Assembly: GCA_007117525.1 (NCBI GenBank) | Contig: SKGJ01000284.1 | Span: forward strand, 1 to 5,495 | Length of the DNA stretch: 5,495 nt | Origin: Alkalimonas sp. | GTDB taxonomy: Bacteria > Pseudomonadota > Gammaproteobacteria > Enterobacterales > Alteromonadaceae | Direction: 5' to 3' | Part shown: positions 1 through 5,495 of the stretch, in pieces | Layout: each line of letters opens with the position of its first letter | Numbering within the stretch: the stretch's first letter is position 1 | Notes under the pieces: model-generated | Database searches by the model: none | What the model was told of the DNA's origin: nothing | Seen by the model: the letters and a program-made list of their open reading frames with translations, nothing else | Position numbers and translations under genes: made by a program

Positions 1-129
1 ATACGCATTGAGTTCCGTGAAGGTGAAAACCCTTATGCCACCGAGAAAAAACGAGCCAGTTTAACACCCAATCAGCAATACAAACGTGAGCGTCTGCTCA
101 AGGCCCGGCAAAAGCTGAAAAAAAATTAA
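1..129 (+). CDS. der: Ribosome biogenesis GTPase Der (EngA), C-terminal fragment
   Basis: The window opens inside this gene; only the last 42 codons and the TAA stop (127-129) are present. Der is an essential cytoplasmic GTPase with two tandem G domains and a C-terminal KH-like domain, and it acts in maturation of the 50S ribosomal subunit. The visible part is the end of the KH-like domain. It begins IRIEFREGENPYA, matching the conserved 'EGxNPY' strand-turn of the family, continues through the LTPNQQYKRERLL helix (E. coli Der has LTPTQMRKRKRLM here), and ends in a lysine/arginine-rich tail (KARQKLKKN) typical of gammaproteobacterial Der. Both G domains lie upstream of the window, so GTPase motifs cannot be checked. 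The reading frame is intact. It runs in the same direction as the efflux genes but is separated from them by 149 nt containing an inverted repeat, so it is probably not part of that operon. Recognition rests on recalled family sequence. Confidence 0.9.
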   Translation: MRIEFREGENPYATEKKRASLTPNQQYKRERLLKARQKLKKN

Positions 130-140
130 CGCCCTTCCCA

Positions 141-187
141 CTGAAACACTTTGTGGCTGCTCAACAAGTTGCAACAAAGTGTTTCAG
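141..187 (+). terminator. Perfect 14-bp inverted repeat after der, possible terminator
   Basis: The arms CTGAAACACTTTGT (141-154) and ACAAAGTGTTTCAG (174-187) are perfectly complementary, with a 19-nt spacer. The repeat starts 11 nt after the der stop, a usual place for a transcription terminator. Against a classical intrinsic terminator, the stem is AT-rich, the loop is long, and what follows (CCTTCATAAAG) is not a U-tract. It could instead be a 3'-end-stabilising hairpin, a Rho-assisted terminator, or a dyad bound by a regulator. The symmetry is certain; the role is inferred. Confidence 0.45.
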
Positions 188-238
188 CCTTCATAAAGCG
201 TAACACTTCTTAAGTTCAGCTCACCCCGGCAAGTCTGC

Positions 239-252
239 TACCTTTTAAGGTA
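239..252. promoter_or_regulatory. Short dyad TACCTT-TT-AAGGTA upstream of the efflux operon
   Basis: Two 6-bp complementary arms (239-244 and 247-252) flank a central TT, 27 nt before the adaptor start codon. A dyad so close to the start of a pump operon is where a repressor or activator would be expected to bind, and its AT-rich core could overlap a -10 region. I could not find a convincing -35/-10 pair: TTCAGC at 215-220 followed by TACCTT at 239-244 has the right order, but each box matches the sigma-70 consensus at only about three positions. No regulator gene lies in the window. A dyad this short could arise by chance. Confidence 0.25.
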
Positions 253-265
253 ATTTTTGCTCAGC

Positions 266-275
266 AGGGGAAGGA
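266..275 (+). promoter_or_regulatory. Ribosome binding site of the adaptor gene
   Basis: The purine run AGGGGAAGGA lies just before the ATG at 279. The AGGGG part ends 8 nt before the start, which is good Shine-Dalgarno spacing; the AAGGA part ends 3 nt before it, which is short. The run supports the ATG at 279 as the true start and suggests efficient translation of the first gene of the operon. Confidence 0.6.
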
Positions 276-278
276 AAC

Positions 279-1421
279 ATGAGCAGCCTAACCAAAGTTG
301 GCATTGCCGTTGGCGTTTTTGTATTGGGGATCGCCCTGGTGGCGCTTGTTGTGTTGACGGCACCCGAATCGGTCACCACCGACAGTGACCGTGCTCAGGC
401 GCCTTTAGTCAGTACCGAGCTGTTACAACCGAGAGCCCACCGTTTTGAAGTCCGGGTTTTTGGGGAGGTACAGCCGCAGGAAAAAACCCGGCTGATGCCT
501 GAGGTCTCTGGTCGGATCAACGCCATTCATCCCAACTTTATTGCCGGCGGTTTAATTCACCAAGGGGAAGTACTGGCCAGGCTGGATGATGCTGATTATC
601 AGGCGGCCGTGTTGTCGGCTGAAGCCGGTTTGGCTGCTGCCAAGTCGGTGTTGGAGCAAGAGCGGGCCCAGGCCCGGGTTGCCGCCAGAGAGCTTAGTCA
701 TCTATCGCCGGAAGAAGTCTCGGCCCTCGGGCTGCGCAAACCGCAGCTGCACAGCGCCGAAGCCGGTGTAAAATCGGCGCAGGCCGCCTTGCAAAAAGCG
801 CAGCGCGATCTGGAGCGTACCCGCATTGTGGCACCTTACGATGCGCTGGTGGTGAGCCGTCAGGTCGGGTTGGGGCAGGTGGTGTCGGCTGGCTCGGCAC
901 TGGGTGAAATCTACAGTGTGGAACAGGCGGAGATCCATCTGCCATTGGCCGGTTTTGATACGCGCTTTTTACCTCAACCCGTGGCGGGCATTCCGGCACA
1001 GGTGCTGTTCGATGGCCAGCAACGCTCTGCAGAAGTGGTGCGGGATCTGGGGCTTATTCATGGCCAAACCCGGATGGGCCACCTGGTGGTTCGGGTCGAG
1101 GACCCTTACGGCATGCAGGCAGAGCAGCCGGTGTTGCGCTTTGGGAATTATGTTGAAGTGGTGTTGGCGGGGCTAACCCATCCGGCGCTGTTCGATGTGC
1201 CGCAAGATGCTGTCCACAGCCAGCATGTCTGGCTGCTTAACCCGGATCAAACTCTGCGCCGGCAATCCGTGCAGGTACTGCGGCAAGAGGGCAGCCGGGT
1301 GCTGATCGAGCAAGGGCTCAGCGCTGGCGATGAGCTGGTGCTGCTGGCGCCCAGTTTTCCGCAGCCAGGCATGCAGGTGCGCACCGAGTCGGACCACGAC
1401 GAACTGGCGAAAGTGGAGTAA
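279..1421 (+). CDS. RND efflux periplasmic adaptor (membrane fusion protein, HlyD/AcrA family)
   Basis: A 380-residue adaptor that would link an inner-membrane RND permease to an outer-membrane channel. Residues 7-28 form one hydrophobic segment with no lipobox cysteine, so it is probably held by an uncleaved N-terminal membrane anchor rather than by lipidation as AcrA is. The two halves of the lipoyl / barrel-sandwich domain are seen at about 72-108 (PEVSGRI...GEVLARLDDADY) and 178-213 (LERTRIVAPYDALVV then GLGQVVSAG). Between them, about 108-180 is an Ala/Glu/Gln/Arg-rich coiled-coil hairpin. A beta-barrel domain (about 215-300) and a membrane-proximal domain (about 305-370, with VPQDAV and GLSAGDELVLL) follow. 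Length is normal for the family. The hairpin has the run ALGLRKPQL rather than an evident AcrA-type RxxxLxxxxxxS docking motif. The start is chosen from the ribosome binding site at 266-275. The permease gene follows after 3 nt, so the two are co-translated. Family assignment is firm; substrate cannot be read from the sequence. Confidence 0.93.
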   Translation: MSSLTKVGIAVGVFVLGIALVALVVLTAPESVTTDSDRAQAPLVSTELLQPRAHRFEVRVFGEVQPQEKTRLMPEVSGRINAIHPNFIAGGLIHQGEVLARLDDADYQAAVLSAEAGLAAAKSVLEQERAQARVAARELSHLSPEEVSALGLRKPQLHSAEAGVKSAQAALQKAQRDLERTRIVAPYDALVVSRQVGLGQVVSAGSALGEIYSVEQAEIHLPLAGFDTRFLPQPVAGIPAQVLFDGQQRSAEVVRDLGLIHGQTRMGHLVVRVEDPYGMQAEQPVLRFGNYVEVVLAGLTHPALFDVPQDAVHSQHVWLLNPDQTLRRQSVQVLRQEGSRVLIEQGLSAGDELVLLAPSFPQPGMQVRTESDHDELAKVE

Positions 1422-1423
1422 GG
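1414..1423 (+). promoter_or_regulatory. Ribosome binding site of the permease gene, overlapping the adaptor stop
   Basis: TGGAG (1414-1418) is made of the last adaptor codons and runs into the TAA stop at 1419-1421; the GGAG core ends 6 nt before the ATG at 1425. A ribosome ending the adaptor would sit on this site, so the two genes are probably translationally coupled. This fixes the permease start at 1425. Confidence 0.6.
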
Positions 1424-1424
1424 C

Positions 1425-4400
1425 ATGGATCACATTGACCCCAAACGCGGTATTATCGCCTGGTTTGCCAACAATCCGGTCGCTGCCAACCTGATGATGG
1501 TATTTATATTGGTGATGGGCTTTGTCACCTACAGCAGCATTCAGCGTCAGATGTTTCCACAAGTTGAAGTGAATTACGTGCACATCAATGCGACTTTTCG
1601 TGGTGCAGCACCGCAGGAAATCGAAGAAGGCATTTTGATAAAAATCGAAGAAGCCTTGCAGGACATCGAAGGCATCAAGCGAATTCGCAGCTTTGCCTGG
1701 CGTGGCGGTGGCCGGCTTAGCATTGAGCTGGAAGTCGGTGAAGACATCAGCAGCCGCCTCGATCAAATCAAGCTGCGGGTTGACTCCATTGGTACCTTTC
1801 CATCCGGCATGGAGCCTTTGACCATCTATCAGGTTGAGTGGCGACAGCAAGCGGTGGAGCTGGTGCTGACCGGCAGTGAGGACTCGCTGGAGCTGAAGGC
1901 GATGGGGCGGGAGATCCAGAACGAGTTGCTGCTGCTGGAGCAAATTAACTTTGTTAACTTTAGCTCGATGCCGGCCTGGGAAGTGGCGGTCGAAATTGCG
2001 CCGGAAACTTTGCAGCGTTACAACCTCAGCTTGCAGGATGTCAGTCGGGCGATTCGCAATCACTCGGACAATTTGTCGGCCGGGATGATCCGCAGCGAAT
2101 CCGGCATGATCGCCATTCGCTCAGAGCAGCGTGCTTACCGTGCTGCCGACTTTGCCCGTATTCCGGTGATTTTGGGGCCTCAAGGTGAGCGGGTGCTGCT
2201 GGGTGATATTGCGGCAATCTCCGATGGCTTTGAAGAGCGAATCAATTACATGCGCAGCAATGGCCGCAATGCCGCATTTTTGCAGGTACAGGCTTCCAGT
2301 AGCCAGTCGCTGCCCGATGTCGCGCGCAGTGTGCATCAATACCTGGCCTACAAAAACGACCAGCTGCCCGAGGGCTACCAGCTTGAAGCCCTGGTGGATA
2401 TGACCTATTACCTCAATGGTCGCCTGAACATGATGTGGAGCAACCTGCTGCAAGGATCGGTGCTGGTGTTTTTGATGCTGATGCTGTTTTTGCGGGTGAA
2501 AGTGGCCTTTTGGGTGATGCTGGGTTTGCCGATTGCCTTTTTGGGCGCTATCTGGTTGATGCCTTTTGCCGGCGTTACCATCAACATTGTCACCTTGTTT
2601 GCCTTTATCATGGTACTGGGGATCGTGGTCGATGATGCCATTGTCATAGGGGAGAGTGCCTACCATGAAACCGAGCAACGCGGTCACAGTGTCGATAACA
2701 TCGTACGGGGAGCCAGGCGGGTGGCCACACCTGCGACCTTTGGTGTCTTGACCACCATCGCTGTCTTTGCACCCTTTATGTTTGCACAGGGCATGGAGTC
2801 GAATGAGTTTCGCAATATTTCCATTGTGGTGGTGCTCTGTTTGGTATTCAGTCTGATCGAGTCCAAGCTGATTCTGCCGGCACACCTGGCGCACAGCAAC
2901 ATCAAGCCCTTGTCGCCTAACCATTGGCGCAGCCGCTTTCAGGCCGGATTTCAGCAGTTGATAGAGCAGCGCTATCAGCCATTTTTACGGCGCTGCATCA
3001 GCCACCGCTACGCCACGCTGGCTGCCTTTGTCTCGCTGTTGATGGTCTGCATCGCACTGATGGCTTCCAACCACCTGCGGGTAGTGATGACGCCGCCGGT
3101 ACCGCATGATTACCCATCCATTCGTTTTGAAATGCACCAAAACGCCTCCGAGCAGCAAACACTGGAAAGCCTGCTGGCCATTGAAGCCATGATCTATCAG
3201 CAGGAAGAGCGGGTGCGTGCTGAAACCGGCAAGCCACTGGTGCAGGATGTGTTTGCCTTTTTAAACAGCCAAACCAGTGGCGAAGTCTTGGTGACGCTGG
3301 TACCGGAAGACGACCGGCCTTTCAATGCCTTTACCCTATCGCGGCGCTGGCGCGAAGCCATGCCCGAATTGCCTGGCGTGCGCTTGACGCGTGTGATTGA
3401 CGATGTGCTGAGCATGGGCGGGCAGAACAATCTGGAATACCGTTTGTTTGGTCGCGACATTGACCAGCTGAACCGCGCTGGGCTGGCGTTGATTTCCGAT
3501 CTGGCAAAAGTGCCAGGGGTCTTTGATCTCAGCTCAACCATCGACTCGGCTGGTAAGGAGCTGAACTTGCAGTTGAAGCCGGTTGCCTACCAGCTGGGGT
3601 TAACACCGGCTGATTTGGCGTCTCAGGTCGGTGCAGGCTTTTATGGTCTGGAAGCGCAGCGGATGATCCGTGACGGCGATGAAGTTCGGGTGATGGTGCG
3701 CTACCCCAGACAGCAGCGTGAGCAAATCGCCGCCCTGGATTACAGCAAGGTTCGGCTGCCATCGGGGGACTTTGTCTTGCTGGGCGATGTCGCAGAGCTG
3801 CTTGAAACACCGGGCATTTCCCGCATCAACCGGGAAAACGGTTTTCGCACGGTGCGGGTCTCGGCCAATGTCGACCAGGCCCAGGTCACCACCAGTGAAG
3901 TGGTGCGCTTGGTGCGCTCGGATATCTTACCGGATTTGCTCGAGCGCTTTCCCGGCGTCCGCACCGAGCTGGGCGGCCAGATTGAAGAGCAGCAGCGTCA
4001 GCGCGACCAGATGTTTTTATTCATGATTGCCGGCTTACTGATGGTGTACATTCTGTTGGCTATCCCGCTGAAAAGCTACAGCCAGCCACTGATTGTGATG
4101 TCGGTGATCCCCTTTGGCATGATAGGTGCCGTGTTGGCCCACTTTGTCTTTGGCATGAATCTGTCGCTGTTTTCATTTTTCGGCATGATTGCCGCGGCCG
4201 GGGTGGTGATTAACGACAGCCTGGTGCTGACCGATTACGTCAATCAGGCCCGCCGGGAGGGCTTGTCGATGACCGATGCGGTGGTACGTGCCGGTAAGAT
4301 GCGTTTTCGTGCTATCTTACTGACCTCCTTAACCACCTTCTTTGGTCTGGTGCCCATTATGTTTGAAACCAGTTTGCAAGCGCAGTTTGTGATTCCGATG

Positions 4401-4556
4401 GCGGTATCGCTGAGCTTTGCGGTGCTGTTTGCCACCTTAATTACCCTGGTGCTGGTGCCTTGCCTCTACCTGATTTTGGAGGATTGCAAACGACCGTTCA
4501 AGGCATTGAAGAGACGGCTCTTCAGCCGGAACACTGCGGTGGATGCAGCATCCTGA
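1425..4556 (+). CDS. RND efflux permease, HAE-1-like (AcrB/MexF superfamily), non-AcrB clade
   Basis: A 1043-residue inner-membrane proton/substrate antiporter, full length for the family and expected to act as a trimer. It shows the duplicated RND plan: TM1 at about 18-36, a periplasmic loop of about 300 residues, TM2-TM6 at about 337-484, TM7 at about 527-547, a second loop of about 310 residues, then TM8-TM12 at about 862-1017. TM4 carries GIVVDDAIVIGE, with Asp403-Asp404 matching the paired proton-relay aspartates of AcrB (Asp407/Asp408); heavy-metal RND pumps such as CusA have a single aspartate there, so a drug/lipophile-type pump is more likely. TM10 reads AAAGVVINDSLVLTDY, giving Asn930-Asp931 where AcrB has Lys940-Asn941. 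TM11 (MRFRAILLT) keeps likely equivalents of AcrB Arg971 and Thr978 as Arg960 and Thr967. The N-terminus (GIIAWFANNPVAANLMM) marks the 'NPVAANL' clade, not the AcrB 'FxxRPIFA' type. It needs the adaptor encoded just upstream and a TolC-like channel not present here. The frame is intact with no internal stop. Substrate is unknown. Confidence 0.95.
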   Translation: MDHIDPKRGIIAWFANNPVAANLMMVFILVMGFVTYSSIQRQMFPQVEVNYVHINATFRGAAPQEIEEGILIKIEEALQDIEGIKRIRSFAWRGGGRLSIELEVGEDISSRLDQIKLRVDSIGTFPSGMEPLTIYQVEWRQQAVELVLTGSEDSLELKAMGREIQNELLLLEQINFVNFSSMPAWEVAVEIAPETLQRYNLSLQDVSRAIRNHSDNLSAGMIRSESGMIAIRSEQRAYRAADFARIPVILGPQGERVLLGDIAAISDGFEERINYMRSNGRNAAFLQVQASSSQSLPDVARSVHQYLAYKNDQLPEGYQLEALVDMTYYLNGRLNMMWSNLLQGSVLVFLMLMLFLRVKVAFWVMLGLPIAFLGAIWLMPFAGVTINIVTLFAFIMVLGIVVDDAIVIGESAYHETEQRGHSVDNIVRGARRVATPATFGVLTTIAVFAPFMFAQGMESNEFRNISIVVVLCLVFSLIESKLILPAHLAHSNIKPLSPNHWRSRFQAGFQQLIEQRYQPFLRRCISHRYATLAAFVSLLMVCIALMASNHLRVVMTPPVPHDYPSIRFEMHQNASEQQTLESLLAIEAMIYQQEERVRAETGKPLVQDVFAFLNSQTSGEVLVTLVPEDDRPFNAFTLSRRWREAMPELPGVRLTRVIDDVLSMGGQNNLEYRLFGRDIDQLNRAGLALISDLAKVPGVFDLSSTIDSAGKELNLQLKPVAYQLGLTPADLASQVGAGFYGLEAQRMIRDGDEVRVMVRYPRQQREQIAALDYSKVRLPSGDFVLLGDVAELLETPGISRINRENGFRTVRVSANVDQAQVTTSEVVRLVRSDILPDLLERFPGVRTELGGQIEEQQRQRDQMFLFMIAGLLMVYILLAIPLKSYSQPLIVMSVIPFGMIGAVLAHFVFGMNLSLFSFFGMIAAAGVVINDSLVLTDYVNQARREGLSMTDAVVRAGKMRFRAILLTSLTTFFGLVPIMFETSLQAQFVIPMAVSLSFAVLFATLITLVLVPCLYLILEDCKRPFKALKRRLFSRNTAVDAAS

Positions 4557-4589
4557 TACTTTGAATCTGCTCTGGAATCAGCGCTAAAC

Positions 4590-4622
4590 GACAAACGGGC
4601 TCAATGAGCCCGCTTGTCTTTG
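4590..4622 (+). terminator. Intrinsic terminator after the RND operon
   Basis: The hairpin has a GC-rich inner stem CGGGCTC (4596-4602) / GAGCCCG (4606-4612) closed by an AAT loop, one A/C mismatch, then an outer stem GACAA (4590-4594) / TTGTC (4614-4618), followed by TTTG. It starts 34 nt after the permease stop. The U-tract is short, but the downstream arm is itself T-rich, and an AAA at 4586-4588 could let it work weakly in both directions. It marks the end of the adaptor-permease operon and separates it from the amidohydrolase gene. Confidence 0.75.
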
Positions 4623-4656
4623 CGATACCCGGTGCGCTTTTTAGGATCAATGCTGC

Positions 4657-4685
4657 TTGTTGTGACAGCAATCCCTGCCTATGCT
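4657..4685 (+). promoter_or_regulatory. Weak candidate sigma-70 promoter for the amidohydrolase gene
   Basis: TTGTTG (4657-4662) and TATGCT (4680-4685) are separated by the ideal 17 nt. They match the -35 consensus at three positions and the -10 consensus at four. Transcription would start near 4692, giving a leader of about 20 nt before the ATG at 4715. The position between the terminator and the ribosome binding site is right, but the match is poor enough that chance is a real alternative. Confidence 0.3.
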
Positions 4686-4700
4686 GGAGAACTGTTTTTT

Positions 4701-4706
4701 AAAAGG
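4701..4706 (+). promoter_or_regulatory. Ribosome binding site of the amidohydrolase gene
   Basis: AAAAGG ends 8 nt before the ATG at 4715. The TAA stop at 4700-4702 in the same frame rules out any start further upstream, so this site and the signal peptide that follows fix the start at 4715. Confidence 0.55.
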
Positions 4707-4714
4707 TTTGTACC

Positions 4715-5495
4715 ATGCGAAAATCGTTTCTCTTGGCCATCGGATGTGTTGTTTGTGCAGTTCAGGCGCAAGATAGCCCTCAGGCTTTTGTCGGGGCAAC
4801 GCTGCTGACGATGGATGGTCCGCCCATTGCCAATGGCACTCTGTTGGTGGATCAGGGCCGGATTGTCGCGGTCGGCAGCCAGGTTGCCATACCCGCAACG
4901 GCATCAGTGCACCGATTGGATGGCAAAGTCATTATGCCGGGTCTGGTGGATACCCATTCCCACATTGGCCAGGTGGCTGGTGCCGATCGCAGTGCACCGA
5001 TCCAGGCGGATGTGCGGGCACTGGACTCCATCAACAGCCGCCATGCCGGCTTTATGAAAGCCAGGGCCGGTGGCATTACTACCGTGAATGTGATGCCGGG
5101 CTCCGGGCATTTGCTAAGCGGACAAACCAGTTATCTGAAGTTGCGCAATGCCAGCAGCATTGAGCAGCTGGCGATACGCACCGAGTCGGGGGCCATGGCT
5201 GGGGGCATTAAAATGGCCAATGGCACCAACCCACTGCGTGCTTCGCCTTTTCCCGGTACCCGTGGCAAAGCGGCTGCATTAATGCGCGCTCAGCTGGTGT
5301 CCGCTCAGGAGTACTGCCAGCGCCGTGAGTCCGACAATCCCCCGGCTCGCAACCTGGGGCAAGATGCGCTTTGTGAGGTGTTCAGTGGCGAACGCATTGT
5401 CCACCATCACAGCCACCGGCATGACGATGTGCTGACGGTGTTGCGCCTGGCCGACGAGTTTAACTTTCGGGTGGTGCTGCACCATGTCAGTGAGG
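4715..5495 (+). CDS. Secreted metal-dependent amidohydrolase, imidazolonepropionase-like, N-terminal part
   Basis: The gene runs off the window edge; 260 codons are visible with no stop. Residues 1-18 (MRKSFLLAIGCVVCAVQA) look like a Sec signal peptide cut before Gln19, so the enzyme is probably periplasmic or exported. The mature part starts with the small beta-sandwich of the amidohydrolase superfamily (about 24-75), then GKVIMPGLVDTHSHIG with the metal-binding HxH motif as His81-Ser-His83 at the end of strand 1 of the TIM barrel. Next come AGGITTVNVMPGSGHLLSGQ (about 118-137), IKMANGTNP (about 165-173), a His-rich segment VHHHSHRHDDVL (229-240), where the family usually has HxHRxDD, and FRVVLHHVSE at the window end, likely leading to a further metal ligand. 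These match the imidazolonepropionase-like subgroup often annotated simply as amidohydrolase. Substrate (an N-acyl or cyclic amide, or a dipeptide as in related prolidases) cannot be told. The C-terminal part with the remaining His/Asp ligands is not visible. The gene sits after the terminator of the efflux operon and is likely expressed separately. Confidence 0.88.
   Translation, partial: MRKSFLLAIGCVVCAVQAQDSPQAFVGATLLTMDGPPIANGTLLVDQGRIVAVGSQVAIPATASVHRLDGKVIMPGLVDTHSHIGQVAGADRSAPIQADVRALDSINSRHAGFMKARAGGITTVNVMPGSGHLLSGQTSYLKLRNASSIEQLAIRTESGAMAGGIKMANGTNPLRASPFPGTRGKAAALMRAQLVSAQEYCQRRESDNPPARNLGQDALCEVFSGERIVHHHSHRHDDVLTVLRLADEFNFRVVLHHVSE

Noticed and set aside
1378..1390. Short shared string CGCACCGAGTCGG near the adaptor 3' end and again near 5175 in the amidohydrolase gene.
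   Set aside because: A 13-base match spelling Arg-Thr-Glu-Ser in both genes; explained by shared codon use, with no flanking similarity or mobile-element structure.
1173..2063. A 296-codon open frame on the minus strand.
   Set aside because: It lies opposite the end of the adaptor gene and the start of the permease gene, both clear family members. Its translation is rich in His, Gln and Leu, as expected from the antisense of GC-rich coding DNA, and resembles no family I know.
2121..2924. A 267-codon open frame on the minus strand.
   Set aside because: It is antisense to the permease TM2-TM6 region. Its composition (heavy in His, Gln and Lys) is the complement of hydrophobic codons, with no domain or signal recognisable.
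4515..4528. Small hairpin CGGCT-CTTC-AGCCG near the 3' end of the permease gene.
   Set aside because: Only a 5-bp stem, inside coding sequence and without a U-tract; the much better terminator is at 4590-4622.
4715..4750. Possible lipoprotein signal at the amidohydrolase N-terminus (Cys11 after AIG).
   Set aside because: The residue at -3 is Ala rather than the usual Leu, the hydrophobic core before Cys11 is very short, and the segment continues to a good signal peptidase I site after Ala18.
1..5495. Search for CRISPR arrays, insertion sequences, tRNA or rRNA genes, attachment sites and defence or phage genes.
   Set aside because: No tandem or interspersed repeats, transposase motifs, cloverleaf-like stretches or phage-type genes were seen; nearly the whole window is filled by four ordinary same-strand genes.

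Overview
The window reads as ordinary gammaproteobacterial chromosome of moderately high GC content (judged by eye). The best taxonomic clue is the first fragment, which is the C-terminus of the ribosome-assembly GTPase Der in a form close to the enterobacterial and Alteromonadales versions. A secreted imidazolonepropionase-like amidohydrolase also suits free-living, often marine or aquatic gammaproteobacteria. Genus cannot be fixed from the sequence. All supported genes are on the + strand.

Layout: (1) 1-129 is the 3' end of der. (2) 130-278 is intergenic, with a perfect 14-bp inverted repeat (141-154 / 174-187), a short dyad close to the next start (239-252) and a strong ribosome binding site. 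(3) 279-1421 encodes an inner-membrane-anchored periplasmic adaptor (membrane fusion protein) of an RND efflux pump. (4) 1425-4556, only 3 nt downstream, encodes the 1043-residue RND permease, so the two genes form a tightly coupled operon. (5) 4557-4714 is intergenic, with a good hairpin terminator (4590-4622), a weak candidate promoter and the ribosome binding site of the next gene. (6) 4715 to the window end is the N-terminal 260 residues of a secreted metal-dependent amidohydrolase, cut by the window edge.

The adaptor and permease would work as two parts of a tripartite proton-driven exporter. The permease trimer takes substrate from the periplasm or inner membrane, and the adaptor hairpins bridge it to a TolC-like outer-membrane channel. 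No channel gene or regulator gene lies in the window, so the channel is probably encoded elsewhere. The amidohydrolase is separated from the pump operon by the terminator and is most simply an independent transcription unit with its own promoter.

I looked for an undescribed system and did not find one. The points most worth a second look are the non-AcrB proton-relay residues in TM10 of the permease (Asn930-Asp931 where AcrB has Lys-Asn), the matching non-AcrA hairpin sequence of the adaptor, the long inverted repeat without a U-tract after der, and the histidine-rich metal-site segment of the amidohydrolase.
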